A stretch of DNA of 64,000 nt from an uncultured Clostridia bacterium. GTDB taxonomy: Bacteria; Bacillota; Clostridia; Oscillospirales; Acutalibacteraceae. The stretch covers positions 119,074-183,073 of the forward strand of contig CANRHD010000002.1 in the NCBI GenBank assembly GCA_947630285.1. Direction: 5' to 3'. The first letter of the stretch is position 1, and the number at the start of each line of letters is the position of its first letter. This document shows, piece after piece, positions 18,009 through 27,151 of the stretch. Under the pieces are notes generated by a model. The model saw only the letters and a list, made by a program, of their open reading frames with translations. It had not been told where the DNA came from and searched no databases. Position numbers and translations under genes: made by a program.

Positions 18009-18710
18009 TTACCATTCAATATATTCAACAGGCGTAGGCTTCTGGTTCAAAAGAAGCTTATCTACCCTGCCGTTTTTCACCTTAATGACCTTGTCCGCCA
18101 TGGGAGCAAGCGCGGAGTTATGCGTAATGACAACTACCGTCATACCCTTTTCACGGCAGGTATCCTGCAAAAGCTTAAGTATTGATTTGCCCGTAATATA
18201 ATCGAGCGCTCCCGTGGGCTCGTCGCACAAAAGCAATTTCGGATTTTTGGCAAGCGCCCTTGCGATAGACACCCTTTGCTGTTCGCCGCCAGAAAGCTGA
18301 GCCGGAAAATTGTCAAGCCTGTTGGAAAGGCCGACTTCCTTTAACACATCGGCGGCTTTAAGAGGATTTTTTGAAATCTGCATGGAGAGCTCTACATTTT
18401 CTATTGCGGTAAGATTGCCCACAAGGTTATAGAACTGAAAAACGAAGCCTACATCGTCCCTTCTGTATGCGGTAAGCTGGGCCTCGTTATATTTTGTAAT
18501 ATCGACATTATCTACATAAAGACTGCCGGAGGTCGCCGTGTCCATACCTCCCAAAATGTTGAGTATGGTGGTTTTGCCTGCGCCGCTCGGGCCGACAACA
18601 ACGACAAACTCTCCCTTTTCAATACCAAAGCCTATCTCGTCAAGCGCTTTAATTTCGACCTCGCCCGTCTTGTAAGTTTTGGTTATATTTCTCACTTCAA
18701 TAAACGCCAT
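18009..18710 (-). CDS. ABC transporter ATP-binding protein (LolD/MacB type)
   Basis: 233 aa. Complete nucleotide-binding domain: Walker [10 protein letters not shown] (residue ~42), Q-loop VFQFYNL, signature [14 protein letters not shown] (~141), Walker [13 protein letters not shown] (~161) and switch His in VITHNSA. The EPTGALD box is typical for FtsX-partner ATPases. Cytoplasmic; powers the giant permease encoded 12 bases downstream. Confidence 0.96.
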   Translation of the reverse strand: MAFIEVRNITKTYKTGEVEIKALDEIGFGIEKGEFVVVVGPSGAGKTTILNILGGMDTATSGSLYVDNVDITKYNEAQLTAYRRDDVGFVFQFYNLVGNLTAIENVELSMQISKNPLKAADVLKEVGLSNRLDNFPAQLSGGEQQRVSIARALAKNPKLLLCDEPTGALDYITGKSILKLLQDTCREKGMTVVVITHNSALAPMADKVIKVKNGRVDKLLLNQKPTPVEYIEW

Positions 18711-18839
18711 TTTAAAACCTCTTTCGCTCTATAAAGTTAAAGGGATATACAAGTTAATTTTATCATATAAAATCGTAAATTTCCATAGTAAAATTAATTT
18801 TTATAATATGTTCACATTTTAATTTTTCGGGAAAAATAA

Positions 18840-18862
18840 AGAGCCACAAATGCTGTGGCTCT
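18840..18862 (-). terminator. Terminator of the surface-protein gene
   Basis: Perfect stem AGAGCCACA / TGTGGCTCT with a 5-base loop and TTTATTTTT on the minus strand, 22 bases after the stop codon. Confidence 0.85.
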
Positions 18863-18883
18863 AAATTACATATTTAAGCTTTA

Positions 18884-19813
18884 TCAGTCGTCTTTTTTCT
18901 TCCTTGTAAGTACAAGAGCAAGACCTGCCATTGCGGCTATTGCCGCTACCGAAGCTACCGCATAGTCGCCTGTGGGCGGTATGTCGGTCGGGTTGGACGG
19001 TGTGGAGTTGTTGTCGGTATTGTTCTGATTATTGTCGGGATTTACAGGGTTTGAACCTCTGAGCAAATCCGCAAGTCCGTTCGTTATGTAGCTTATAGCG
19101 TCGCCGAAGCCCCTGAACAGCTGGGCAAGGTCCGTGGGAGTATAGCCCTGGAATATATTTTCCACAACATTGGTGTTCGCTTCCTCGGAATTGACCGCCG
19201 TTATAAGTTTATCTCTTTCGTCAAGGGTAACAGAGCCGTTTTTATAAAGAGTTTTGATGACAAGCTCTGCCTTTTCAACGGTGAGAACGCCGTTGCCTAC
19301 AAGAGAGACAAGCACGCTCTCTTTCTGACTGTAATTAAGGTTAGCAAGAACATTGGCGTAATACTCGATTTCTCTGGTCGGCTCAACATTTTCGTCGGGC
19401 TCTTTGCTGTCGTCGGGTTTCGCCGTAACGGTTTCCGGAGGGTCAACCTCATCTGCAATGGCCTTTGAGATAAGGGTTGTAAGCATACCGGCCGCCGAAT
19501 TTGAAAAAGCAACATCTTCCTTAACTGCGGTGACTGCGAGACTTACCGTAAGCTTAATTGAATCGGGATTTGCCTTGTAAGATGTGCTGTAGGGTGTAAA
19601 GTCGCCGATGCCGGATATGACATCTTTCTTGATGTCGGAACGACCCAGGGCGGTTTCAACATCATTTCCTTTCTCAATGGACTCAAGGATAAGCGTTGCT
19701 ATCTCCTTTTGCTGTGCGTCCGTAAGGGCGTCAACCTTCTCCCCCGCAAAAGCCGGAATTGCAATCGCCATCAACAAAGAAACTGCAACCAAAATAGATA
19801 AAATCTTTTTCAT
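18884..19813 (-). CDS. Secreted protein with sortase-type C-terminal anchor, unknown function
   Basis: 309 aa. Signal peptide (MKKILSILVAVSLLMAI, cleavage after AFA). The mature part is helical and acidic with no domain I recognise. A linker rich in Asn, Asp and Pro (residues ~250-275) precedes IPPTGD, then a hydrophobic stretch and the basic end TRKKKDD. This is the layout of a sortase substrate with a PPTGD variant of LPXTG, so the protein is probably fixed to the cell wall. Monocistronic, with an exact-consensus promoter, which suggests high expression. No sortase gene is in the window. Confidence 0.8.
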   Translation of the reverse strand: MKKILSILVAVSLLMAIAIPAFAGEKVDALTDAQQKEIATLILESIEKGNDVETALGRSDIKKDVISGIGDFTPYSTSYKANPDSIKLTVSLAVTAVKEDVAFSNSAAGMLTTLISKAIADEVDPPETVTAKPDDSKEPDENVEPTREIEYYANVLANLNYSQKESVLVSLVGNGVLTVEKAELVIKTLYKNGSVTLDERDKLITAVNSEEANTNVVENIFQGYTPTDLAQLFRGFGDAISYITNGLADLLRGSNPVNPDNNQNNTDNNSTPSNPTDIPPTGDYAVASVAAIAAMAGLALVLTRKKKDD

Positions 19814-19887
19814 GTCTCGCTATTCCCTTCTAAGTTTACTGTAAACAACTATATAAACAGATAATATTTCATTTATATACACTTGGA

Positions 19888-19916
19888 ATTATAGCAGTTA
19901 TTTTGTATTATGTCAA
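19888..19916 (-). promoter_or_regulatory. Consensus sigma-A promoter of the surface-protein gene
   Basis: Minus-strand TTGACA (19911-19916), 17-bp spacer, TATAAT (19888-19893): exact consensus in both boxes. Confidence 0.9.
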
Positions 19917-19998
19917 CAAAAAATGTTATCAAATTATATAATTTTTTTTGGAAAATCGGAAATACTATTGATACTGCAATAAATGAAAGGAAAAATTT

Positions 19999-20184
19999 AT
20001 GATGAAAAGAAAAAATGAAAAGCCGTCTGAAAAAGCAATAAAGAAAATCAATAAAAAATCCGAAGAAATAGCCGAGATATGGTCCGGCGACACCAACGAG
20101 GAGATTTCCTCCGATGTATTGGGCAGTTATACGGGCAATCCCACCGAAACGGACAGACCCGTGCAGGACGCCGACGATTTATAA
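19999..20184 (+). CDS. Small acidic-tailed protein of unknown function
   Basis: 61 aa. RBS AAAGGA 8 bases before the ATG. The first half is Lys/Glu-rich and likely helical; the second half has SYTGNP, TDRPVQ and ends in DADDL. I believe short proteins with the same DVLGSYTG...VQDADDL ending recur in clostridia, but I cannot name a function. It stands alone between a divergent surface-protein gene and the rimP promoter. Composition and codon use match real genes of the window. Confidence 0.65.
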   Translation: MMKRKNEKPSEKAIKKINKKSEEIAEIWSGDTNEEISSDVLGSYTGNPTETDRPVQDADDL

Positions 20185-20240
20185 GCCGGCGCAGTCCGCA
20201 GGCCCAAAAAGCGCAAATAAAAAAATTTTTAAAATTTTTC

Positions 20241-20269
20241 TTGCAATAGTTATTATAGTATGTTATTAT
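20241..20269 (+). promoter_or_regulatory. Sigma-A promoter of the rimP-nusA-infB operon
   Basis: TTGCAA at 20241-20246, 17-bp spacer, TATTAT at 20264-20269. Confidence 0.6.
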
Positions 20270-20294
20270 TACAAAGTAAGAATATTTGTAGGCT

Positions 20295-20318
20295 GAGAGT
20301 AGGTTGCGACCTGCTCTC
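20295..20318 (+). promoter_or_regulatory. Leader hairpin before rimP
   Basis: GAGAGTAGGT / ACCTGCTCTC, a 10-bp stem with one G-T pair and a TGCG loop, about 20 bases before the ribosome site. A comparable hairpin sits before rimP in other clostridia to my knowledge. It may attenuate or stabilise the long mRNA; there is only a weak T run after it. Confidence 0.5.
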
Positions 20319-20340
20319 TTGTGTTATGTACGGAGGTATT

Positions 20341-20832
20341 ATGGCAGAGAAAAAGGCAAATACCGTTTCGCTTGTGTGGGATATTGCCGAACCGATAGCC
20401 GAAAAGCTCGGTCTTGTGCTGTGGGACGTGCGTTTTTTAAAGGAGGGGTCGAATTATTATCTCAGGATCATAATCGACCGTGACGACAGACCCGTCGATA
20501 TTGACGACTGCGTAAATATGAGCCACGCCATTGACGGACCGCTTGACGAGGCCGATCCCATAGATACAAGCTATTCCCTCCAGGTTCAGTCGCCGGGAAT
20601 TGAGCGTGAGCTTGTAAGGGATTTTCACTTTGAAAAAAATATAGGCGAAAAAGTTACGGTTCGCTTTATAAGGGCGTTAAACTCACAAAGGGAATATAAG
20701 GGAGTTCTGAGCGCTTATCAAAACGGAAAAATTTCGTTGACTCTCCCCGACGGGGAGGTTCTCGAATTTAATAAAAAAGAAGCATCATGGATAAAGCTTG
20801 ATGATTTTGGAGGTTTTGGAGAAAATGAATAA
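20341..20832 (+). CDS. rimP: Ribosome maturation factor RimP
   Basis: 163 aa from ATG 20341 (GGAGG 5 bases upstream); the open frame runs 27 codons further upstream but that is the leader. RimP helps 30S subunit assembly around S12. Seen: the N-terminal EPIAEKLGLVLWDVRF helix-strand and the family motif SYSLQVQSPGIERELVRD. Normal length. First gene of the operon; its end overlaps the nusA start by 8 bases. Confidence 0.95.
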   Translation: MAEKKANTVSLVWDIAEPIAEKLGLVLWDVRFLKEGSNYYLRIIIDRDDRPVDIDDCVNMSHAIDGPLDEADPIDTSYSLQVQSPGIERELVRDFHFEKNIGEKVTVRFIRALNSQREYKGVLSAYQNGKISLTLPDGEVLEFNKKEASWIKLDDFGGFGENE

Positions 20833-21874
20833 GGAATTTTTTGAAGCGGTAAATATGATGGAAAAGGAAAAGGGCATACCTGCCGAGTTCCTTTACGAGA
20901 AAATTCAAAACGCCATATTGACCGCAGTGAAAAAAGAGTACAACGGCAAAGATGTAATAGAGTGCGAGATTTTGCCGGAAAAATTTGAAATGAACATTTA
21001 CTACTGCCGTACCGTTGTGGAGGAGGTTGAAGACCCCGACACGGAAATTTCGCTTGAGCAGGCGCAGGAAATAAAAAAGAAATACAAGCTCGGCGACACC
21101 GTTAAAATCAAGCTCACGCAAAAGGATTTCGGCAGAATAGTCGCACAAAAGGCGAAGCATGTTATCCGCCAGGGAATAAGGGACGCCGAAAAAGGCCAGA
21201 TCCTCCACGAGTTCCAGTCCAAAAATCAGGAGCTTGTAACGGCGAAAATCCAGAGAATAGACCCCGTTACGGGCAACGCCACGCTTGAAATAGGCAAGGC
21301 GGAGGCCATACTTCCCAAGTCCGAGCAGGTACCCGACGAGGTGCTTACGGAGGATCAGCTTATAAAGGTATTTATCGTTGATGTTAAGGAAACAGAAAAA
21401 GGCCCCAAGGCTATGATTTCACGCAGGCACCCCGGTCTTGTCAAGCGTCTGTTTGAGCTTGAAGTTCCCGAAATTTACGACGGCACGGTAATAATAGACT
21501 CCGTATCCCGTGAGGCCGGTGCAAGAACCAAAATAGCCGTACACTCCAAAGATGAAAATGTTGACCCCATAGGCGCCTGCATAGGTCCTAAGGGAACAAG
21601 GGTCGGGAACATTGTGGACATACTCGGCGGCGAGAAAATCGACATCGTAACCTACAGCGAAAAGCCCGAGGAATTTATTGCGGCCGCTCTCGCCCCTGCC
21701 GATGTTGTGAATGTTGAAATTGAGGATGCGGAAAAGAAGATTTGCCATGTTACCGTACCCGACAATCAGCTTTCGCTCGCCATAGGCAACAAGGGTCAGA
21801 ACGCCCGTCTTGCGGCTCATCTGACCGGTTGGAAAATCGACATTAAGCCCGAAAGCGGCTTTTATGAGGGTTAA
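20825..21874 (+). CDS. nusA: Transcription termination/antitermination factor NusA
   Basis: 349 aa from ATG 20825. Domains: N-terminal RNA polymerase-binding part (1-125), S1 (about 135-200, around the RIDPVTGNATLEIG stretch), KH1 and KH2 (about 230-349), with KH signatures IGACIGPKGTRV and LAIGNKGQNARLAA. No acidic C-terminal repeats, as usual in Firmicutes. Cytoplasmic; regulates pausing and termination. Confidence 0.97.
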   Translation: MNKEFFEAVNMMEKEKGIPAEFLYEKIQNAILTAVKKEYNGKDVIECEILPEKFEMNIYYCRTVVEEVEDPDTEISLEQAQEIKKKYKLGDTVKIKLTQKDFGRIVAQKAKHVIRQGIRDAEKGQILHEFQSKNQELVTAKIQRIDPVTGNATLEIGKAEAILPKSEQVPDEVLTEDQLIKVFIVDVKETEKGPKAMISRRHPGLVKRLFELEVPEIYDGTVIIDSVSREAGARTKIAVHSKDENVDPIGACIGPKGTRVGNIVDILGGEKIDIVTYSEKPEEFIAAALAPADVVNVEIEDAEKKICHVTVPDNQLSLAIGNKGQNARLAAHLTGWKIDIKPESGFYEG

Positions 21875-21918
21875 TTTATAATTAAGGATTAAGCTTTTAT
21901 TTTAGGGAGATGAAACTG

Positions 21919-22188
21919 TTGAAACACAAAAAGATACCTTTAAGGAAATGCCTCGGCTGTAACGAGCAGAAGCCGAAGCAGGAGCTTGTAAGGGTGGTAA
22001 GAAGTCCGCAGGGCGAAATAAGCCTTGACCTCACAGGCAAAAAGAGCGGCAGAGGTGCTTATATTTGTAAAAATGTTTCCTGCCTTAATAAAGCAAAAAA
22101 AGCGAAACGCTTTGAACGGGCGTTCGATTGCTCAATATCCGAAGAAATTTATTCCTTAATGGAGGAGGAGCTTAAAAACGGTGAATGA
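21919..22188 (+). CDS. rnpM: YlxR/RnpM, RNase P modulator (DUF448)
   Basis: 89 aa if the TTG at 21919 is used. AGGGAG lies 9 bases before it, whereas it touches the ATG at 21910, which would add three residues. The family core is RKCLGCNEQKP and GRGAYIC. In B. subtilis this protein binds RNase P RNA and tunes its activity. The stop overlaps the next start by 8 bases, as normal in this operon. Confidence 0.92.
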   Translation: MKHKKIPLRKCLGCNEQKPKQELVRVVRSPQGEISLDLTGKKSGRGAYICKNVSCLNKAKKAKRFERAFDCSISEEIYSLMEEELKNGE

Positions 22189-22489
22189 CAAGGTTCTCGG
22201 CCTTTTGGGAATGGTGCGGCGGTCGGGAAAGCTGTCCATAGGCCATGACGCCGCCGTAAGCTGCTTAAAATCGGGCAAGGCAAAGCTCTGCGTTTTAAGC
22301 GGCGACGCCTCACAAAGGCTGAAAGACGAAATGAACGGGCTTTGCCGAAGGCTCGGTACAAAAATATTTTTAAGCTCATATACTATGGAAAAACTCGCAT
22401 TGAGCATAGGCTCCAAATCGGTAGCCGTCCTTACTGTAAATGACGAAGGATTTGCAAAAAGAATTATAGAATTGACTCGGGAGGAATGA
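22181..22489 (+). CDS. L7Ae-family RNA-binding protein YlxQ
   Basis: 102 aa, GTG start with GGAGGAGG upstream. The L7Ae/L30e fold is seen in [19 protein letters not shown] followed by the [11 protein letters not shown] strand-loop. The family binds kink-turn type RNA; its exact role in bacteria is not settled. Placed between ylxR and infB as in most Firmicutes. Confidence 0.92.
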   Translation: MNDKVLGLLGMVRRSGKLSIGHDAAVSCLKSGKAKLCVLSGDASQRLKDEMNGLCRRLGTKIFLSSYTMEKLALSIGSKSVAVLTVNDEGFAKRIIELTREE

Positions 22490-22493
22490 ATAT

Positions 22494-24929
22494 ATGGCAG
22501 TAAAAAAGAACAAACTTAACGAAGTGGCAAGAAACTTCAATGTTCCGGCTAAAGTACTTACAGAACTGTTGGCAAAGCATTTTAATGTTGAAAAGAAATC
22601 ACAGGCAACGCTTGAGGACAGGGAAATGGATGTGATTTTTGAGGTTCTCACATTGAAAAATTCCGTTGACAGCTTCGACAAATATTTTGCAATGCAGCCG
22701 GAAAAGGTTCAAAAGCCTCAAAATAATAAAAACAACAATACCAATAACAATAATAACGGAAATAAAAACAATAAGGGCAATAATAATAACAATAACAAAC
22801 AAAACTTTGCAAAACAGCAAAATCCTGCTCAAAGGCAACAGCACAAGGGCGACAGGCCGGCAAGGCAAAACGGTCCTCAGCAACAGCAAAAACAGCAGTC
22901 TGCAAAGAAGGTAAAGGATCCCAATAAGCCCATGCAGGCGAGAACCAAGGGCGAGATGCGCCATATCGACACAAGGGCCGGTTCCGTTGACCTTGAAAAA
23001 TATAACGAGAGATATGAAAACATTGCGCCCGCAAACGACAGAAATGTTGATAACGGGGTACGCAAACAGAAATTAAAGCAAAAATCACAGCAGTACCGCA
23101 GACAGCAGGGCATGAGAAGCCATAAGCGTGAGACGGAGCAGGAAAGGCTCAAGAGAATTGCCGCAGAAAGGGCAAAGAAGCAGATAAAAATAACCGTACC
23201 CGAGGAGATAACCGTCGGCGAGCTTGCGTCAATGTTAAAAATGACCGCCGCAGAGGTTATTAAAAAGCTTTTCTCCCTGGGTATGATGGCAACGGTAAAC
23301 GAAGTTATAGACTACGACACCGCCGAAATTGTCGCCACAGAGCTCGGCGCAAAGGTGGAAAAGGAAGTTGTTGTTACCATTGAGGAGAGAATTATCGACG
23401 ACACCGAGGACGCAGAGGAGGATCTTTTGCCCCGTGACCCCGTTGTTGTTGTTATGGGCCATGTTGACCACGGTAAAACCTCTTTGCTTGACGCCATAAG
23501 GAACACCTCCGTTACAGAGACGGAGGCAGGCGGAATTACACAGCACATAGGCGCTTACAGGGTAAGCACGGGAGATAAAAAAATCACCTTCCTCGACACT
23601 CCCGGCCATGCGGCGTTCACCTCGATGCGTGCGAGGGGCGCACAGGCTACGGACATTGCCGTTTTGGTTGTCGCCGCAGACGACGGCATTATGCCGCAGA
23701 CGATTGAGGCGATTAACCACGCAAAGGCCGCCGGTGTTTCCATAATCGTGGCAATCAACAAAATGGATAAACCCGGCGCATCGCCCGATAAAATTATGCA
23801 GCAGCTCACAGAACACGAGCTTGTTCCCGAAGAATGGGGCGGCGATGTAATCTGTATCCCCGTTTCCGCCAAAATGCGACAGGGAATTGACAAGGTGCTT
23901 GACGCAATTAACCTTGTCGCAGAAATGCTTGAGCTTAAAGCGAACCCGAACCGTGCGGCAAAGGGCGTTGTCATAGAGGCAAAGCTTGACAAGGGCAGAG
24001 GCCCGGTCGCCACCGTTTTGGTTCAAAAGGGAACGCTTAAAGCCGGCGACACTATAGTTGCAGGCACGGCGGTCGGCAGGGTAAGAGTTATGACAAACGA
24101 AAACGGCAGGGAGCTTGACAAGGCAGGCCCATCGGTTCCCGTTGAGATTACGGGACTTGCCGAGGTTCCCCAGGCAGGCGACACCTTTGACGCCGTTTCC
24201 GACGAAAGGCTTGCCCGTGAGCTTGTTGAGCAGAGAAAGAGAGAGGCCAAGGAAGAGGAATTTAAGCAGTATCAGAAGATCACCCTTGACAACCTCTTTG
24301 ACTCCATATCACAGGGCGAAATGAAAGAGCTCAATGTTATAGTCAAGGCCGATGTTCAGGGCTCTGTTGAAGCGCTCAAGCAAAACATTGAAAAGCTTTC
24401 AAACGAAGAGGTTAAGGTTAAGGTAATTCACGGCGGCGTCGGCGCAGTAAGCGAATCCGATGTTATGCTTGCGAATGCGTCAAACGCCATTATAGTCGGC
24501 TTTAACGTCCGTCCCGACCCCGTTGCCGCCGAAATTGCGGAGCGTGACGGAATCGATATGAGAATGTATAGGGTCATCTATGACTGCATAGAGGAGCTTG
24601 AGGCCGCTATCAAGGGTATGCTTGCGCCCAAGTTCCATGAGGTTCTTCAGGGCAGAGCCGAGGTCAGGAATGTATTTAAGCTTTCCTCCGCCGGCCTTAT
24701 CGCAGGCTCATATGTTCTTGACGGAAAGGTTACAAGGAACTCGCAGATCAGAGTTGTCCGTGACGGAATAGTGGTTTTCGAGGACGCCATAGCCTCCCTT
24801 AAAAGATTTAAGGACGATGTTAAGGAGGTTGCCTCCGGCTACGAGTGCGGTATAGGGCTTGAAAAGTTCAACGACATTAAGGAAGGCGACATACTCGAAG
24901 CGTTTATAATGGAAGAGAGCAAGGCTTAA
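22494..24929 (+). CDS. infB: Translation initiation factor IF-2
   Basis: 811 aa. The N-terminal IF2N helix motif (about 1-60) is followed by an unusual linker, residues ~80-150, made almost entirely of Asn, Gln and Lys. After a second IF2N segment comes the GTPase domain: G1 GHVDHGKTS (residue ~321), [14 protein letters not shown], then domains II-IV and the C-terminal fMet-tRNA binding region. It positions initiator tRNA on the 30S subunit. RBS GGGAGG, 10 bases before ATG. Confidence 0.98.
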   Translation: MAVKKNKLNEVARNFNVPAKVLTELLAKHFNVEKKSQATLEDREMDVIFEVLTLKNSVDSFDKYFAMQPEKVQKPQNNKNNNTNNNNNGNKNNKGNNNNNNKQNFAKQQNPAQRQQHKGDRPARQNGPQQQQKQQSAKKVKDPNKPMQARTKGEMRHIDTRAGSVDLEKYNERYENIAPANDRNVDNGVRKQKLKQKSQQYRRQQGMRSHKRETEQERLKRIAAERAKKQIKITVPEEITVGELASMLKMTAAEVIKKLFSLGMMATVNEVIDYDTAEIVATELGAKVEKEVVVTIEERIIDDTEDAEEDLLPRDPVVVVMGHVDHGKTSLLDAIRNTSVTETEAGGITQHIGAYRVSTGDKKITFLDTPGHAAFTSMRARGAQATDIAVLVVAADDGIMPQTIEAINHAKAAGVSIIVAINKMDKPGASPDKIMQQLTEHELVPEEWGGDVICIPVSAKMRQGIDKVLDAINLVAEMLELKANPNRAAKGVVIEAKLDKGRGPVATVLVQKGTLKAGDTIVAGTAVGRVRVMTNENGRELDKAGPSVPVEITGLAEVPQAGDTFDAVSDERLARELVEQRKREAKEEEFKQYQKITLDNLFDSISQGEMKELNVIVKADVQGSVEALKQNIEKLSNEEVKVKVIHGGVGAVSESDVMLANASNAIIVGFNVRPDPVAAEIAERDGIDMRMYRVIYDCIEELEAAIKGMLAPKFHEVLQGRAEVRNVFKLSSAGLIAGSYVLDGKVTRNSQIRVVRDGIVVFEDAIASLKRFKDDVKEVASGYECGIGLEKFNDIKEGDILEAFIMEESKA

Positions 24930-24949
24930 TAATACTTTGGAGGCCGAAA

Positions 24950-25315
24950 ATGGCAGGATATAAAACGGACAGGATTGCCGAAGATATAAAAAGAGAAATT
25001 ATAGCCGTAACAAGGGAATTAAAGGACCCGAGGGTAAAGGATAAGCTGCTGACCGTCGTCAGGGTCGAGGTGAGCAGTGATCTCTCCTACGCCAAGGTCT
25101 ATGTCAGTGCGCTTGACGGCATTGAGAGCGCAAAGGAAGCGGTTAAGGGTCTTGTAAGCGCAACGGGTCATATCCGCCATGAGGTGGGCTCCCGTCTCAG
25201 GCTTCGCAAAACTCCCGAGCTTAAATTTATTGCGGACAATTCCGTTGAGCACGGCATAGAAATTTTCAAAAAAATCGAAAAAAGGGGTTCGGTGACAGAA
25301 GATGAAAACGCTTAG
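24950..25315 (+). CDS. rbfA: Ribosome-binding factor A
   Basis: 121 aa KH-like 30S maturation factor. Typical features: RIAEDIKREI near the N-terminus, LKDPRV, SSDLSYAKVYVS and the RLRLRKTPEL segment. Ends overlapping nrnA by 14 bases, indicating coupled translation. Confidence 0.96.
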   Translation: MAGYKTDRIAEDIKREIIAVTRELKDPRVKDKLLTVVRVEVSSDLSYAKVYVSALDGIESAKEAVKGLVSATGHIRHEVGSRLRLRKTPELKFIADNSVEHGIEIFKKIEKRGSVTEDENA

Positions 25316-26264
25316 CGTCAGCCAGGCCGCTCAACTGATTAAAGAGCAGAAAAAAATATTGATTTTAACCCACAGGAACCCGGACGGCGACACCCTGGGC
25401 TGTGCCTTTGCCCTTATGCACGCCGCAAGGGCTTTCGGGATAGAGGCAAAGGTTTTCTGCTGTGACAAAATTCCCGAAAAATACGGCTATATGTTCTGCC
25501 CGGAGGATTTAAGCGAAGCAAACGGCGACGCATATATCATAGCCGTTGATATTGCCGACATTAAGCTTACGGGTTCGGAATATTCCGACAAATTTGCTGG
25601 CCGTGTGGGTCTGTGCATAGACCACCATATTTCAAATACGGGCTTTTCTGAAAACCTCGTGCTTCGGGACTGTGCCGCGGCATGTGAATTAATTCTCGAT
25701 ATTATTAAGGCCATGGGCGCAGAAATCGACAAAAAAATCGCCGACTGCCTCTATACAGGCATTTCAACGGACACGGGCTGTTTCCGTTTTTCAAACACAA
25801 CCGAGAATACACATTCGGCGGCGGCTCAGCTTATTAAGGCAGGCGCCGACCACTGCATGATAAACAGGGTTATGTTTGAAACAAAAACAATGGGCTGTCT
25901 GATGCTTGAGGCGGCCGCCCTTAACAGTATCGAGCTGTTATTTGACGGCAGATGCGCCGTTATGACCGTCACCCGTGAGATGATGGAAAGGTCGGGAACA
26001 ACGGAAAGCGACTGCGACGGCATAGCCTCCATTCCGAGAAAAATAGACGGCGTTCTTGTTGGTGCAACTCTGCGTGAACGGGGCGACGGCACATTTAAGG
26101 TTTCGCTTCGCTCCCATGCTCCGGTTGACTGCGCCGAAATTTGCTCGGCTTTGGGCGGAGGCGGCCATGCGAGGGCGGCAGGCTGTGAAATGAGAACAGA
26201 TTTTTTTGAAGAGGACCGAAAAAAGCTTTTAGAGTCTATAAAAAAAGAACTTGATAAAATATGA
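25302..26264 (+). CDS. nrnA: DHH-family oligoribonuclease/pAp phosphatase NrnA
   Basis: 320 aa. DHH phosphodiesterase: RNPDGDTLGC (motif I), VDIAD, IDHHISN (the DHH motif) and the C-terminal DHHA1 signature GGGGHARAAGCE. It degrades nano-RNAs and 3'-phosphoadenosine 5'-phosphate using manganese. Common neighbour of rbfA and truB in Firmicutes. Overlaps truB by 4 bases (ATGA). Confidence 0.94.
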   Translation: MKTLSVSQAAQLIKEQKKILILTHRNPDGDTLGCAFALMHAARAFGIEAKVFCCDKIPEKYGYMFCPEDLSEANGDAYIIAVDIADIKLTGSEYSDKFAGRVGLCIDHHISNTGFSENLVLRDCAAACELILDIIKAMGAEIDKKIADCLYTGISTDTGCFRFSNTTENTHSAAAQLIKAGADHCMINRVMFETKTMGCLMLEAAALNSIELLFDGRCAVMTVTREMMERSGTTESDCDGIASIPRKIDGVLVGATLRERGDGTFKVSLRSHAPVDCAEICSALGGGGHARAAGCEMRTDFFEEDRKKLLESIKKELDKI

Positions 26265-27151
26265 CGGGAATAATCTTGTTGAACAAAGAACAGAATATGA
26301 CCTCCTTTTCGGCGTGTAACAGACTGCGCCGTATTCTCGGCGAAAAAAAGGCGGGTCACACGGGAACGCTCGACCCTATGGCTACGGGCGTTCTTCCTGT
26401 TGCGCTGTCCTCTGCCACAAGATTTATAGATTTGCTTCCCACCGGCAACAAGGCGTATGAAGCCGTGGCAAGGCTTGGGATTACGACCGATACGCTGGAC
26501 ATCACGGGGAAAAAGCTGTCCGAAAACAGCGTAAACATTACCCGTCGGGAGCTTGAAAACGCCTGCGAAAGCTTCAGGGGCGAAATTTTGCAAACTCCTC
26601 CGATGTATTCCGCCATAAGCAAAAACGGCAAAAGGCTGTATGAGCTTGCGAGGAACGGCATCGAGGTTGAACGGGAAAAAAGGAAGATAACGATTTTCTC
26701 GCTTGAGCTTTTGGACTTTGACGGCGTAAATTTTAAAATATCCGCAGAGTGTTCGGCAGGTACATATATACGCTCGCTTTGCGACGACATAGGCAGGGCG
26801 CTCGGTTGCGGCGCAACGCTTACACAGCTTAAAAGGACAAGGGCGAACGGCTTTTCAATCGGGGACTGCCGCACGCTTAAAGAAATTGAAGAAATTTTTG
26901 CGGACGGCAAAATCAAAGACTGTATCATACCCGTAGAAAACTGTTTTTCCGCCTACGGTAAAATCACGGTTACCCCGGCGCAGGCAAGGCGTTTTTCCAA
27001 CGGAGGGGAGCTTTCCTCGGACAGGCTTCGGGGCAGTTATCCGCCCGGCGTTTACAGGGTGTTTTCCGAGGAGGAAATTTTCCTCGGTCTCGGAGAAATT
27101 AAGGACGGCGGAAATGCCCTCACCGTAAAGAAGGTGTTTGTCAATGGGTAG
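26261..27151 (+). CDS. truB: tRNA pseudouridine(55) synthase
   Basis: 296 aa. Catalytic motif GHTGTLDPMATG with the nucleophilic Asp at residue 38; GTYIRSLCDDIG is the second family block. A C-terminal PUA-like part is present. Makes the T-loop pseudouridine of tRNA. Starts within the nrnA stop (ATGA) and overlaps ribF. Confidence 0.96.
   Translation: MTGIILLNKEQNMTSFSACNRLRRILGEKKAGHTGTLDPMATGVLPVALSSATRFIDLLPTGNKAYEAVARLGITTDTLDITGKKLSENSVNITRRELENACESFRGEILQTPPMYSAISKNGKRLYELARNGIEVEREKRKITIFSLELLDFDGVNFKISAECSAGTYIRSLCDDIGRALGCGATLTQLKRTRANGFSIGDCRTLKEIEEIFADGKIKDCIIPVENCFSAYGKITVTPAQARRFSNGGELSSDRLRGSYPPGVYRVFSEEEIFLGLGEIKDGGNALTVKKVFVNG

Noticed and set aside
22599..23088. Long antisense frames over infB and other genes
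   Set aside because: Complement of biased codons (especially the Asn-rich linker); no start signals and strong genes on the opposite strand.
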